Source: Clostridium sp. AM58-1XD
GTDB lineage: Bacteria; Bacillota; Clostridia; Lachnospirales; Lachnospiraceae
Reading direction: 5' to 3'
Assembly: GCF_003464085.1 (NCBI RefSeq)
Contig: NZ_QSDR01000009.1
Coordinates: forward strand, 73,974-137,973
DNA: 64,000 bases
Below the pieces are notes generated by a model. The model was given only the letters and a program-made list of their open reading frames with translations, searched no databases and was not told the origin of the DNA. The translations under genes and the position numbers were made by a program. This document shows, one piece after another, positions 49,888-60,177 of the stretch; the stretch's first letter is position 1, and each line of letters opens with the position of its first letter.

Positions 49888-50610
49888 TCACTTTTTCTTA
49901 AAAGTATACATCATGCTGGTATTCGTTTCGTCAAAAGTGTCCAGATAAAGTACTCCTGCCATTCCCTGAAGGGCCGGCAGCATGTCGTTAAGGGCTGATA
50001 TTTTGCCGTTGATATCGGAATCATCTCCTAAAACCACCTCGATATCCCCCATGATCAGATTCGCATTCCGTTTACCGTCATACTGGATCTTGTCCACCTT
50101 TATTTCATAGCCGGAGAGCGCCTGTGTAAGGTTTAAAATATCGTCAAAAATTTCTTCATTTTCCACAGGCAGAGGCTGATACAGTACAATGTGTCCAAAC
50201 TTGAGCCCTGTCACAAGCGGTATGCCGTCCAGCTTTTTATTCGTGCTTTCCACGATGATTCCATCCTTATCAAAATACATATTACTGCTCATATAAGTCA
50301 GATAGCCGACGATCTTTTTCTCATAGACAATCACTTCGATCTTATGGAATCCCTGGAATACAATCTTATAATCTTCTATAAACGGAATCTTTTCGTGATC
50401 TCCAAACCGGTATTTCAGGTAACTGTATGCCATATTCCGGTCCTTTTTCTCCGGAAACAGCCTTTGAACAAGCTCTTCATTCGTATATTTGGTATTTCCT
50501 GTAATCGTGATCTCTCTGATATTCATGGACAGCACTGCGATGACGAGCAGGAGCAGAACAGCAAAGGCTGCTCCTGCCACGACTCTGCCTTTTTTCTTCT
50601 GGGGATTCAT
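49888..50610 (-). CDS. ftsQ: Cell division protein FtsQ/DivIB
   Basis: A 240-residue bitopic protein: short basic cytoplasmic tail, one membrane helix (VVAGAAFAVLLLLVIAVLSM, about 10-30), a POTRA domain directly after it (IREITITGNTKYTNEELVQ), and the beta domain. It belongs to the FtsL/DivIC/DivIB divisome subcomplex. ATG 50610 is chosen because AAAGGAGGAAC precedes it. It lies 11 bp after the murA stop and ahead of ftsZ. Confidence 0.9.
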   Translation of the reverse strand: MNPQKKKGRVVAGAAFAVLLLLVIAVLSMNIREITITGNTKYTNEELVQRLFPEKKDRNMAYSYLKYRFGDHEKIPFIEDYKIVFQGFHKIEVIVYEKKIVGYLTYMSSNMYFDKDGIIVESTNKKLDGIPLVTGLKFGHIVLYQPLPVENEEIFDDILNLTQALSGYEIKVDKIQYDGKRNANLIMGDIEVVLGDDSDINGKISALNDMLPALQGMAGVLYLDTFDETNTSMMYTFKKK

Positions 50611-50621
50611 GGGTTCCTCCT

Positions 50622-51875
50622 TTAGTCCTCTATCCATCGGATATCCGCTCCGACCGCTTTCAAATCACGGCAGATATCTTCATAACCTCTTTCTATATGA
50701 TAGCATTTTTTTATTCTTGTCACTCCGTCGGCAGCCAGAGCTGCCGCCACGAGAGCCGCGCCTCCCCGCAGGTCGGTCGCTTCTACTTCTGCGCCGTGAA
50801 GACGTCTGCCTCCGTTAACAATGGCCGCATTCCCTTCCACAAAAATATCGGCCCCCATTTTTCTCAGTTCCCGCACAGCCTCATACCGGCCGTCGAAAAT
50901 ATTTTCTTCAATTCTGCTCACCCCGTCTGCCCCTGCCATCAGCGCTAAAAACGGAGACTGCAGATCCGTGGGAAATTCCGGATATGGCCCGGTAGCGACA
51001 GATACCGGCTTCACCCTGCCGTTCATTTTCACCGATACGTAATCCGATCCGGCAGTTACATCTCCTCCCGCCTGTTTTAGCACCGCTTCTACCCTGGCAA
51101 GTTCTTCCGGGAAGATTCCCTTTGCCTTTACTTCCCCTCCGGCCGCCATGGCCGCCATCAGGTAAGTGCCTGCTACAATTCTGTCCCCGGGAGCATGAAA
51201 GCGGCTGTCGTGAAAACCGTTTACTCCCAGAACGATCAGTTCATCCGTTCCCACCCCTGATATGCACGCTCCCATCCCGCTTAAAAAACGGCAGAATGAT
51301 ATGATCTCCGGTTCCATGGCCGCTCCATGGATCACCGTCCTTCCCTCGGCTCTGACTGCGCCGAGAAGCGCATTTTCCGTGGCTCCCACGCTGGGGAACG
51401 GAAAGAAAATATCGGCTCCGACGAGTTTGTCTGCCGCAGCCAAAATCCTGCATCCGTCTTCCCTGATTACAGCTCCCAGCCTTTCGAGCGCCTTCAAATG
51501 CAGGTCGACAGGACGCTTTCCTATGGAACATCCTCCCGGATAACATGTAAATGCTCTCCTGTTCCTGCCCAAAAGGGCTCCCAGAAGGATAATGGATGAG
51601 CGCATCATTTTGACATAGTCCTCCGGGACCTCGCTCTTCAAATCCCCATCTGCATCGATGGCAAGAACATTCCCTTCCATGCTGCATCTGCATCCTATAT
51701 ATTCTAATATCCCCATCATGCAGGAGACGTCCTGTATTCTGGGGACATTTTCAATAATCGTAATTCCTTTGTGAAGTACGGAAGCTGCCATCATCGGCAG
51801 TACTGCATTTTTTGAACCCTGTATCTCTATTTCGCCGCGAAGGGACGTTCTCCCACAGATTTGTATGTTTGACAA
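50622..51875 (-). CDS. murA: UDP-N-acetylglucosamine 1-carboxyvinyltransferase
   Basis: A 417-residue EPSP-like enzyme that transfers enolpyruvate to UDP-GlcNAc, the first committed step of peptidoglycan synthesis. It has the substrate lysine in GSKNAVLPMMAA and the active-site cysteine in PGGCSIGKRPVDLHL, the fosfomycin target. Two internally similar lobes are visible. The start is taken as TTG 51875, because AGGAGG lies 8 nt upstream; an upstream in-frame TTG would place that site inside the gene. Within the dcw cluster it lies between ftsW and ftsQ. Confidence 0.93.
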   Translation of the reverse strand: MSNIQICGRTSLRGEIEIQGSKNAVLPMMAASVLHKGITIIENVPRIQDVSCMMGILEYIGCRCSMEGNVLAIDADGDLKSEVPEDYVKMMRSSIILLGALLGRNRRAFTCYPGGCSIGKRPVDLHLKALERLGAVIREDGCRILAAADKLVGADIFFPFPSVGATENALLGAVRAEGRTVIHGAAMEPEIISFCRFLSGMGACISGVGTDELIVLGVNGFHDSRFHAPGDRIVAGTYLMAAMAAGGEVKAKGIFPEELARVEAVLKQAGGDVTAGSDYVSVKMNGRVKPVSVATGPYPEFPTDLQSPFLALMAGADGVSRIEENIFDGRYEAVRELRKMGADIFVEGNAAIVNGGRRLHGAEVEATDLRGGAALVAAALAADGVTRIKKCYHIERGYEDICRDLKAVGADIRWIED

Positions 51876-51964
51876 TTCCACTGCCTCCTGCAACTTCTAT
51901 ATCCTATCTTATGCAGGAATGCACGTCTCTGTACATAAATTATGGAAGGCTTCCTTAACCGGCC

Positions 51965-53125
51965 TTATTTTTCCAGCTTAATCTGGTTGGATACGCTGAG
52001 CACCAGCCCCATCTCCATCATCAGAAACAGAACCGACGTACCTCCATAGCTGATAAACGGCAGGGTGATACCCGTATTGGGGATCGTATTCGTAACAACG
52101 GCGATATTCAGGATGACCTGAATCGCAATATGTCCCATGACTCCCACTACCATGAGCGCGCCGAACAGATCAGGCGCATTATTGGCAATCAGCATAAATC
52201 TGTATATCATAAAAACGAAGATCAGGATGACCGATACGGCACCGAACAGGCCCAGCTCTTCACAGATAATGGAAAAGATCATATCGTTCTGCGCCTCCGG
52301 CACGAATCCCATTTTCTGGATACTCTCTCCCAGCCCTTTTCCCATCAGACCTCCGGAGCCGATGGCATACAGTCCCTGAAGCACCTGGAATCCGCCTTCC
52401 TGAGAAAACTGTTCCGGATTCAGCCATACGTTGATTCGGTTCAGCTGGTAGTCATGAAGAAGCCCGACAGCCGTGAGGCCTGCGCCGATCTGGCCCGCAA
52501 AGGTCAGGGTGAATACGGCAGCTCCTCCGCAAGCGGCAAATACCAGTTTCTTCTTCGTCGCCACAAAAAGCATAACAAATACGATTCCGCAGATAATAAT
52601 ACCGGAACTCAGGTTGTTCAGCGTGACGAGCAGTGCAAGAGGAAGGGCAAGCCCCGCCACAAAACACATGGAACGCCAGTTGTTGATCTTCTTGCCCATC
52701 TGGGTAATCACCACCGCCAGGGATACGATCAGCGCGATCTTAACAAACTCCGTCGGCTGAAAGCTTAATGTTCCCACGCCCAGCCATCTTCTCTTTCCGT
52801 TTACCTTGCGTCCCACAAGGCTTACCGCTATCATCAGTACATAAGAAAGTCCATAGGCGAGAAATGCAAATCTGGCGAACACATGATAATCGATTTTGGA
52901 AATCACCAGCATGATAAAAAAACCTGCCAGCGCGATCATGGCCTGCCTCTTCATGAAATATGCCGCATCACCGTCATGAAGAATCTGCGCCTTATAGGAA
53001 CTGGCGCTGTAAATCATAATCAGTCCGAATACTGTCAGAAATATAATCGTGAACAGCAGACTGTAATCGTAAAACCTGCGGACTCTTTTCTTTTTTTTAC
53101 GCCTAACCTCTTCTTCATAAGCCAT
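51965..53125 (-). CDS. ftsW: FtsW/SpoVE-type SEDS peptidoglycan glycosyltransferase
   Basis: 386 residues with about ten membrane helices. SEDS marks include SYKAQILHDGDAAYFMKRQ, WLGVGTLSFQPTEFVKIAL, the large extracellular loop with RINVWLNPEQFSQEGGFQ, and the C-terminal NTGITLPFISYGGTSVL. Such proteins polymerise lipid II with a class B PBP at the septum or forespore. ATG 53125 is chosen because AGAAGG lies 6 nt upstream; a GTG seven codons earlier has no site. Context in the dcw cluster supports FtsW; a sporulation SpoVE role cannot be excluded. Confidence 0.92.
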   Translation of the reverse strand: MAYEEEVRRKKKKRVRRFYDYSLLFTIIFLTVFGLIMIYSASSYKAQILHDGDAAYFMKRQAMIALAGFFIMLVISKIDYHVFARFAFLAYGLSYVLMIAVSLVGRKVNGKRRWLGVGTLSFQPTEFVKIALIVSLAVVITQMGKKINNWRSMCFVAGLALPLALLVTLNNLSSGIIICGIVFVMLFVATKKKLVFAACGGAAVFTLTFAGQIGAGLTAVGLLHDYQLNRINVWLNPEQFSQEGGFQVLQGLYAIGSGGLMGKGLGESIQKMGFVPEAQNDMIFSIICEELGLFGAVSVILIFVFMIYRFMLIANNAPDLFGALMVVGVMGHIAIQVILNIAVVTNTIPNTGITLPFISYGGTSVLFLMMEMGLVLSVSNQIKLEK

Positions 53126-53187
53126 TTCAGGCCTTCTACCTGCCACTTACCGCATCAATCCCTTCTATGGATATTGAAAAGGCGGAA

Positions 53188-54543
53188 TTACAAGCTTTTT
53201 ACGCATTCCTTAAAAATGCGCCCGCGCTCTTCATAGTTCTTAAACATGCCCCAGCTGGCACATGCAGGAGAAAGCAGGACGTTGTCGCCCATATCCGCGT
53301 AAGAGGCACATACGTGAACCGCCTCTTCCAGATCTTCTGCGTACATGATTTCCGTAAAGCCGTGAGCTTTTGCGCAATCCGCGATTTTATCTCTTGTCTG
53401 TCCGATGAGAACCAGGTATTTCACCTTACCTTCAAAGCTCTCAATCCATTCGTCATACTGGGCGTTCTTATCGTAACCGCCCGCGATCAACAGGGTCGGT
53501 CCCGGCATGGCCTTGATCGCCTGAATTGCCGCATCCGGATTCGTTCCCTTGGAGTCATTGTAATACTTCACGCCTGCCCGTTCCAGAACAAATTCGATTC
53601 TGTGCTCCACGGCTGTGAAGTCTTTTACCACCTGCTGTATGTTCTTCATCGGCACTCCCATAGCCAGGGATACGCCGACGGCAGCCATCACGTTTTCATG
53701 GTTGTGACGACCCAACAGCTTTAAGTCATGAACGTTTACCACTTCTGTTTCCTTGCCGCCTCTGCGGTACATAATCGTGTCTCCGTCCAGATAAATGCCC
53801 TCCGCCAGCCTTTCGTGGCTGCTGAAGAATACGACCTTCGGTTTCAGTTCTTTTCTCTGCCCGAATTCTCTCAGGATTTCATCATCGTAATTCAATACAC
53901 ATGTATCTTCTTCCGTCTGGTTTATGGTGATGCTCTCTTTTACCGCCACATAGCACTCCATCGTCTTGTGACGGTCCAGATGATCCGGCGTAATATTGAG
54001 AATGGCGCTTACGTTCGGCCTGAAATCCATAATCGTCTCCAGCTGGAAGCTGCTCACTTCCGCTACCGTTACGGAATCGTCTTCTGTCAGAAGCGCTTCC
54101 TGCGTATACGGCGTGCCGATATTGCCCACCACATGAACATCGCTGTAAAACGACTTCATTATTTCGCCTACTAGAGCTGTCGTCGTAGTCTTGCCGTTCG
54201 TCCCCGTTATCGCAGCAAGTTTCCCTCTGGCACACTGGTAAGCCAGCTGAATTTCACTCCAAATCGGAATCTTCACCTCGTCCAGCACGGCCACAAACGG
54301 CGCTTCCAGCGGTATACCCGGGCTGATAATACACAGTTCCACTCCCAACAGGTCGCTGCGCTTCAAATCTCCCAAAACCACGTCGACTTTCGCCGTTTTA
54401 TCAAAATTGTCTCTTATTTTTACTTCATCCAAATCTGCGTTGCTGTCATAGAGGACAACTTCGCCTCCCATCTCCAGAAGCAGTTTTGCTGCGGCGATTC
54501 CGCTTTTGCCTGTTCCTGCAACAATCACTTTCTGACTACTCAT
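53188..54543 (-). CDS. murD: UDP-N-acetylmuramoyl-L-alanine:D-glutamate ligase
   Basis: A 451-residue Mur ligase adding D-Glu. It has an N-terminal UDP-binding Rossmann segment (VIVAGTGKSGIAAAKLLLEMG), the ATP P-loop ITGTNGKTTTTALVGE, the central metal-binding segment LNITPDHLDRH and the C-terminal YNDSKGTNPDAAIQAIKA. Length is typical. AGGAGGG lies upstream of the ATG. It follows mraY by 14 bp. Confidence 0.95.
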   Translation of the reverse strand: MSSQKVIVAGTGKSGIAAAKLLLEMGGEVVLYDSNADLDEVKIRDNFDKTAKVDVVLGDLKRSDLLGVELCIISPGIPLEAPFVAVLDEVKIPIWSEIQLAYQCARGKLAAITGTNGKTTTTALVGEIMKSFYSDVHVVGNIGTPYTQEALLTEDDSVTVAEVSSFQLETIMDFRPNVSAILNITPDHLDRHKTMECYVAVKESITINQTEEDTCVLNYDDEILREFGQRKELKPKVVFFSSHERLAEGIYLDGDTIMYRRGGKETEVVNVHDLKLLGRHNHENVMAAVGVSLAMGVPMKNIQQVVKDFTAVEHRIEFVLERAGVKYYNDSKGTNPDAAIQAIKAMPGPTLLIAGGYDKNAQYDEWIESFEGKVKYLVLIGQTRDKIADCAKAHGFTEIMYAEDLEEAVHVCASYADMGDNVLLSPACASWGMFKNYEERGRIFKECVKSL

Positions 54544-54557
54544 GTCCTTTTTCCCTC

Positions 54558-55525
54558 CTATAATCCTAAATAAGCTACCAGGCAGAGAATCGCTGTCGTA
54601 ATGGAAAATACAGCCACCACTCTCGTCTCAGACCATCCGCAAAGCTCGAAGTGGTGATGGATTGGGGCCATTTTAAAAATACGCTTTCCACCGGTGCGTT
54701 TAAAATAGGTCACCTGTATGATTACAGATAACACTTCTACCATGTAAATAAATCCGATAATCGGTATGAATATCGGCATCTGCATCATAAATGCGCTGGA
54801 CGCCACAAAACCGCCGAGGGCCAGAGAACCGGTATCTCCCATGAATACCCTTGCAGGATATACGTTGAACAGAAGAAATCCGAGAAGACTTCCTGTTACC
54901 GCTCCCGTAATCGGCTGATTCCCGTATTTTCACCGATTGCTACGATCGTCATAAAAGTTGCGACAAGAATAGTAACGCTGGTACAAAGCCCATCCAGTCC
55001 GTCGGTAAAGTTCACTCCATTGTCCGTTCCGAGAACGACGCAGAATACAAAAGGCACAAACAGCCATCCTAATGAAAGCATGAGTCCCCGGTCAAATCCT
55101 CCGGTAAACGGAATCAGCATGGACGTGCCGACTTCGCCTGAGCTTACTAGATAATAGGCGAAAATCCCGGTTATGACGAACTGCCCCACCAGCTTCTGAA
55201 GGGGATTCAGGCCTTCTGAACGTTTCATGACGATTTTAATATAATCGTCGAGAAAACCGATAATCCCAAAACCGGCTGTGACGAACAGCACCGGTATGAT
55301 CTTCGGATAGTCTTTAATGTAGAGCACGGACGTGATGATGATACTGGCCAGAATCACCAGTCCTCCCATCGTAGGCGTACCCTGTTTTTTCAGATGTGCC
55401 TGAGGCCCGTCGTCGCGGACCTGCTGGCCGAATTTCAGTTTGTGTAGAAACGGAATCACTATCGGGCAAAGCAAAGCGCTGATAGCAAATGAAATTATAA
55501 TTGCCAATATGGTTTCATTAATCAT
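54558..55525 (-). CDS. mraY: Phospho-MurNAc-pentapeptide transferase MraY, frameshifted in this sequence
   Basis: The reconstructed 322-residue integral membrane enzyme makes lipid I. It has [20 protein letters not shown], the aspartates of FLDDYIKI and NFTDGLDGL, and, after the break, [13 protein letters not shown] and the histidine motif [10 protein letters not shown]. The break is at about 54912-54915: AGCCGATT, repaired AGCCCGATT, restores [15 protein letters not shown]. MraY is essential, so this is a sequence error rather than loss. AGAGGTG precedes the ATG. It lies between the PBP and murD genes. Confidence 0.93.
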
Positions 55526-55662
55526 GTCGCACCTCTATCGTATATGTATTATAACTGTTCCGTACGGCATTGCCGTTATGAACAGCTACTATGTATTTAT
55601 GGCGTGGATCAGTGCTGAAAAAAGCCACACAGTCAATAGTATACGTCTTTTTTCCGGAATAA

Positions 55663-57423
55663 TCAACTATAGATTCGAAAGGCAGCGGCAGTTTCTTCCT
55701 CTGTTGCCTCTATTCCCATATACGGAAGGATATTCCTGTATATGTCTGCAATTACGGGTGCAGCAATCGTTCCTCCATAATAAATTCCCTGAGGTTCGTC
55801 GATCGTAATCAGGGCGATTACCTGCGGATTATCCGCCGGTGCAAAACCAATAAATGAAGAAATATATTTTTTTAAACTTCTCGGCAGCTTTTCGGAAGTG
55901 GCCGTTTTCCCTCCGATTCTGTAACCGGGAATCTTCGCATTCTTACCGCTTCCTTCCGCCACTACCTGTTCCAGAATATACCTCATGGTGGCGCTGGTCT
56001 CTTCCGACAAAATCCGCCTTCCTTCCGGATATTCAAACCTGCGGATGTCCTTGCCGTCTGAGCTCACCGTTTCCACTCCAAAATGAGGCGTCACCCTGTG
56101 TCCGCCGTTAATGATCGACGAAGCTGTTGTAATCAGCTGTATGGGCGTGATCTGGAACGACTGGCCGAAGGACACCGTAGCCAGTTCCACCGGTCCCATA
56201 TTCTCCTTTTTATGCATAATCGTCCCTGCCTCCCCCGGCAGATCGATTCCCGTCTTTTCCTTCAGACCGAACTGGGTAAAATACTGATAGTAGGAATCCA
56301 CGCCGAGGCGCTGGCCGACATCGATCAGGACCGGATTACAGGAATTCATCATCCCGTGTAAAAAGTCCTCTGCTCCGTGGCCGCCTACCTTATGGCATCT
56401 GATTTTCCGGTCTTCCACCACGCGGAAACCGGGGCAGGAAAAGCGGTCGTCCAGATGGACCACGCCTGCTTCCAGACCTGCCGCAGCCGTCACAATTTTA
56501 AAGGTGGAGCCTGGTTCATACGTATCGTTGATGCAGTAATTTCTCCACATCTGGTTCAGCAGCTCCTGCTTCTTCTGCGCATCCAGGCCGTCCCCCTGCC
56601 CCTCCGGGAGGTTGAACGGATCATTCAGATTGAATTCCGGCACATTTACCATCGCCATGATTTCGCCGTTCTGCGGATTCATCACGATGACCGATACCCT
56701 TTTTGCCCCCTTCTTTTCCATGACCTGGTAAGCCGCCTGCTCTGCGTATTTCTGGATATTCACATCCAGACTGATCCTCAGATCCCGGCCGGCAATCGGC
56801 TCTACCCTGTCTTCCGCTGCATTTTCGATCTCTACGCCGGCGGCATCGGCCAGCGTCAGTATTTTTCCATTCTGTCCCTTTAAATATTTTTCGTATTTTA
56901 CTTCCAGGCCGATGATCCCCTGATTGTCTCCTCCTGTAAATCCCAGAACGCGGGAAGCAAGGGAGTCATATGGATAATATCTCTTATAATCCTCGTCCAC
57001 CTTCACTCCTGCCAGACCCATGTCCCTGATTTCATCCCCCAGGGCTTTGTCCACATTCGTTTGAATAATCTCCCTGGAACTGTATTTTTTGACCTTTTTC
57101 TCCACTTCTTCGCTGGCAATCCCCAGTTTCTCCGACAGTGCCTCCACGACCCGTTCCGGGTCTTCAATCTGGTTGTGGATGACGGAAATCGTACATACCG
57201 TCCGATTGGTCGCTATGACAATCCCGTTTGCGTCGATAATTTTTCCTCTCGCCGCTTTGATCGTTCTCTCCCTTTCATGGAGATCATCCGCTTTTTCGCT
57301 GTAATATTCAGACCTGAATATCATAAGAAAGAACAGTCTTCCCATCAACACTGCCATAACGAGGCACAGCATCATACACAGGAATACTGTTCTTGCTCTG
57401 TGATGGGTCCGGTTTTCATTCAT
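55663..57423 (-). CDS. Class B penicillin-binding protein (FtsI/SpoVD-like)
   Basis: 586 residues: an N-terminal anchor helix (about 10-33), PBP dimerisation region, and transpeptidase domain. Active-site motifs are SxxK in EPGSTFKIVT, SCN in GMMNSCNPVL, and KTA in IGGKTATSEK (a variant of KTG). It cross-links septal or sporulation peptidoglycan. No PASTA repeats are visible, unlike SpoVD of Bacillus. It is the second transpeptidase gene in the cluster; the next one encodes a similar protein, so one may serve division and the other sporulation. Confidence 0.9.
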   Translation of the reverse strand: MNENRTHHRARTVFLCMMLCLVMAVLMGRLFFLMIFRSEYYSEKADDLHERERTIKAARGKIIDANGIVIATNRTVCTISVIHNQIEDPERVVEALSEKLGIASEEVEKKVKKYSSREIIQTNVDKALGDEIRDMGLAGVKVDEDYKRYYPYDSLASRVLGFTGGDNQGIIGLEVKYEKYLKGQNGKILTLADAAGVEIENAAEDRVEPIAGRDLRISLDVNIQKYAEQAAYQVMEKKGAKRVSVIVMNPQNGEIMAMVNVPEFNLNDPFNLPEGQGDGLDAQKKQELLNQMWRNYCINDTYEPGSTFKIVTAAAGLEAGVVHLDDRFSCPGFRVVEDRKIRCHKVGGHGAEDFLHGMMNSCNPVLIDVGQRLGVDSYYQYFTQFGLKEKTGIDLPGEAGTIMHKKENMGPVELATVSFGQSFQITPIQLITTASSIINGGHRVTPHFGVETVSSDGKDIRRFEYPEGRRILSEETSATMRYILEQVVAEGSGKNAKIPGYRIGGKTATSEKLPRSLKKYISSFIGFAPADNPQVIALITIDEPQGIYYGGTIAAPVIADIYRNILPYMGIEATEEETAAAFRIYS

Positions 57424-57482
57424 ACATGTCTCCGCCGCACAGTGTTGTTATAATATATGTGACCTGGCCGACAATATGATGG

Positions 57483-59672
57483 TTATCTTTGTCCTTCCCC
57501 TTCTGTTGTTTCTTCCGCGGCTTCCGATGTCTGGGGTGGCGCCCCCTGAGTCTGGTTTTCCGTTCCAGGCACACCTGCAGGAATTCCGCTTCCTCCTTCA
57601 TCCTGAGGTACGAATTCCTCATCAGGATACGTCTGTGGAACTGTAGGTTCCGTTGGTTCTGTTGGTTCTCCCGTCTCTCCCTCGGTTCCCGTTCCTGCTT
57701 CCTGGCTCTCTCCCTCATTGCTGATGATTCCTTCTTCAGAAGGAAGCTGGTTCTTGATCTCTTCCGGGACATCCTCCGTATCCGTAACCGGGAATACGTT
57801 CAGGTAAGGCAGGATATCTTTCATAATTTTTGCAAATACCGCGCTGGCGTAGGAGCTGTGAGGCTGGTCCTCCACGTGAGGCTGGTCGATCGCAACGTAA
57901 ACGAGCACTTCCGGTTTTTCAAGAGGCGCAAATCCGATAAAGGATACGACGTAATTGCGGTTGCCTCGCGGCAGCTTCTCTGCAGTTCCGGTTTTTCCGC
58001 CGATTTCATAGCCCTCTACCTTGGCGAGCTTTCCCGTACCCTTTTCTGCGTTGACCGTATCATACAGGGCTTTCTTTATAAAATCACTGGTCGGCTGGGA
58101 AACGGTTTCCCGAACCAGAACAGGATCGATCTTCTTCACTACGGAACCATTTTCATTTAAAATCTGTTTTACCACATGCGGCTCATAATAGGAACCTCCG
58201 TTCAGAACGGAACAGTACGCCGCCGCCATCTGGATCATCGTACAGTTGTAGTTCTGGCCGAATGCGTTCGTTGCCAGAGACGCGGAATCCGCCGTTGCCG
58301 CGGTATATCCCAACGTTTTGGCATCTGCTTCGCCTGGAAGGTCGATTCCCGTCTTCTGCCCGAAGCCGAACATATCGTAATATTTGTAGAAACGGTCTTT
58401 TCCCTCCTGGGCTGCGATCTGCATCATGACGTCGTTGCAGGATACCATCAGGCCTTCCTCCACCGTCAGCGGGCCGTGGCCGTACCGGTTTACGCAGTGA
58501 ATATCATGGCCTCCCACGCTCTGAACGCCGTCGCACAGATAGGACTCGTTTCCTGATATCACTCCCTCTTCCATAGCGGAAGCGATTGTAAAAATCTTTG
58601 ACGGGGAACCTGGTTCGAAGGTATCGCTGACGCAGAAATTCCTCCATATATTAAACCATGCTTCCGACTTCGCCTTTTCATCCATGGCGTCGATTTCTTC
58701 CTGTGTATAACGGACCGTCAAATCTCTGGGATCGTTCAGATTAAACTTTCTGTCTGAAGCCATAGCCAGGACCTCGCCGTTATTAGGATTCATTACAATT
58801 ACGCCAATATTATCGCTCCCCGTCTCATTCATCCAGTCGCTGATATGCTTCTCCACAATTCTCTGGACGTTCACATCGATTGTAGATACGATGGTATTGC
58901 CGTTTACTGCCGGTTTAATCACGCATTCCAGGTTGGACTCGTCATTCAGGTAACCATATTCTCTTCCATTCGTTCCCATCAGCGTGCTGTTATAAGACTG
59001 CTCGATGCCTCCTGTGCCCACCGTTCCGTCGGCAGAAGAGAAACCAACAATACTGCTGGCTAAGTCTTCGCATGGATAGAAACGCTTGTACTCGTCTTCA
59101 AACCAGACGCCCTTTATCCTGGCATCGCTCTTGGCTTCCTTATTCGTTTTATTCGTATCTTCGACGAGCTTTTCAAAAGCCTCTTTCTGCTCGTTCGTGA
59201 TCTCTTTGGCATAGCGGATATATGGATTGTCTTTATTATTCTGAATCAGCTCTACCAGCTCCATCCGGTCGTAGCCGAAGGCCGTGGAAAGCGCCGTCGT
59301 CGTCGCGTCCAGATACTTATTCGTATTTTTCTCTTCATCATGCCCGGAGGAAATCATTCTGGCATCTATGATCAGATTGTAAACCTTTTTGCTTGTGGCC
59401 AGATACGTTCCGTTTCGGTCCACAATATCGCCTCTTCTATAGGGCAGCGTACGGCTGTCGTAGGCAGAATGCTGGTTTAATACAATCTGGTTATATTCTT
59501 CTTTATTATTTTTAACTATGTTGTAAAGCACCATTACCAAAGCAAACAAAGCCAGCGTAATTACCAGAACGGTAATCGCCAGCTTTTCCTGCATGTATTG
59601 TGCAAACAGTCTTTTCGACCCCCTGTTGCCTCTTTGTCTGCCACGGGGATTAGTGTTTCGGGATGTCTTCAT
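57483..59672 (-). CDS. ftsI: Class B penicillin-binding protein with acidic C-terminal tail (FtsI/PBP2B-like)
   Basis: 729 residues: a basic cytoplasmic tail, anchor helix (about 32-52), dimerisation region, and transpeptidase domain with SxxK in EPGSPSKIFT, SCN in LMVSCNDVMM, and KTG in IGGKTGTAEKLP. The last about 90 residues are an unusual Glu/Pro/Thr/Gly-rich low-complexity extension. Its start lies inside the end of ftsL, so translation is coupled. It is the first PBP after ftsL, the usual position of ftsI/pbpB. Confidence 0.9.
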   Translation of the reverse strand: MKTSRNTNPRGRQRGNRGSKRLFAQYMQEKLAITVLVITLALFALVMVLYNIVKNNKEEYNQIVLNQHSAYDSRTLPYRRGDIVDRNGTYLATSKKVYNLIIDARMISSGHDEEKNTNKYLDATTTALSTAFGYDRMELVELIQNNKDNPYIRYAKEITNEQKEAFEKLVEDTNKTNKEAKSDARIKGVWFEDEYKRFYPCEDLASSIVGFSSADGTVGTGGIEQSYNSTLMGTNGREYGYLNDESNLECVIKPAVNGNTIVSTIDVNVQRIVEKHISDWMNETGSDNIGVIVMNPNNGEVLAMASDRKFNLNDPRDLTVRYTQEEIDAMDEKAKSEAWFNIWRNFCVSDTFEPGSPSKIFTIASAMEEGVISGNESYLCDGVQSVGGHDIHCVNRYGHGPLTVEEGLMVSCNDVMMQIAAQEGKDRFYKYYDMFGFGQKTGIDLPGEADAKTLGYTAATADSASLATNAFGQNYNCTMIQMAAAYCSVLNGGSYYEPHVVKQILNENGSVVKKIDPVLVRETVSQPTSDFIKKALYDTVNAEKGTGKLAKVEGYEIGGKTGTAEKLPRGNRNYVVSFIGFAPLEKPEVLVYVAIDQPHVEDQPHSSYASAVFAKIMKDILPYLNVFPVTDTEDVPEEIKNQLPSEEGIISNEGESQEAGTGTEGETGEPTEPTEPTVPQTYPDEEFVPQDEGGSGIPAGVPGTENQTQGAPPQTSEAAEETTEGEGQR

Positions 59673-60129
59673 ACTGTCTTATATACTCGCTTTCTGTTTT
59701 ATCGTATAAAAGCACCTGATCCTTATTGGCATATACCATTCCTAATTCTTCTGTTGCAACCTTGTAAATGTGATCCAGATCCACAGAAGTATTAATACTG
59801 GTCTCCAGGGCATCATTTTCTGCACGGAGCGCTTCCACCTTCTGCTCCATCTCTTCGATATCGTCCATCTGCTTCGTCATGGAAGACTGCATATGGAGAT
59901 AATTCACGCAAAGTGCAAGAGCACAGATTGCTGCGATTGTCAGCATCACTACATATGGCAAGTCCATATAGAGCGCACGTTCCTGACGGCGTCTGAGCTG
60001 CCTGCGCCGTTTCGCATCCGGCCGGTTATCCGGTCTGTTGTCCGGCCTTCTTGCCGGAGCTGCCTTGCGTACTGTATTTCCATCTACTACATACCGTTCT
60101 CTGCTGTTTACAGTTCTACCTGCAGCCAT
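59650..60129 (-). CDS. ftsL: FtsL-like divisome protein
   Basis: A 159-residue small bitopic protein: basic, Arg- and Asp-rich N-terminal region with the repeat RRPDNRPDNRPD, a single membrane helix (LPYVVMLTIAAICALALCV) near 57-76, and a leucine-zipper-like coiled coil after it (MDDIEEMEQKVEALRAENDAL). Sequence conservation in this family is low; position between rsmH and the ftsI-like gene makes the call. The end overlaps the PBP start. Confidence 0.82.
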   Translation of the reverse strand: MAAGRTVNSRERYVVDGNTVRKAAPARRPDNRPDNRPDAKRRRQLRRRQERALYMDLPYVVMLTIAAICALALCVNYLHMQSSMTKQMDDIEEMEQKVEALRAENDALETSINTSVDLDHIYKVATEELGMVYANKDQVLLYDKTESEYIRQYEDIPKH

Positions 60130-60177
60130 GCCCTTACCTCCCTTAAATATTCAGGGTTTAAGTCCGTTCAAACACTC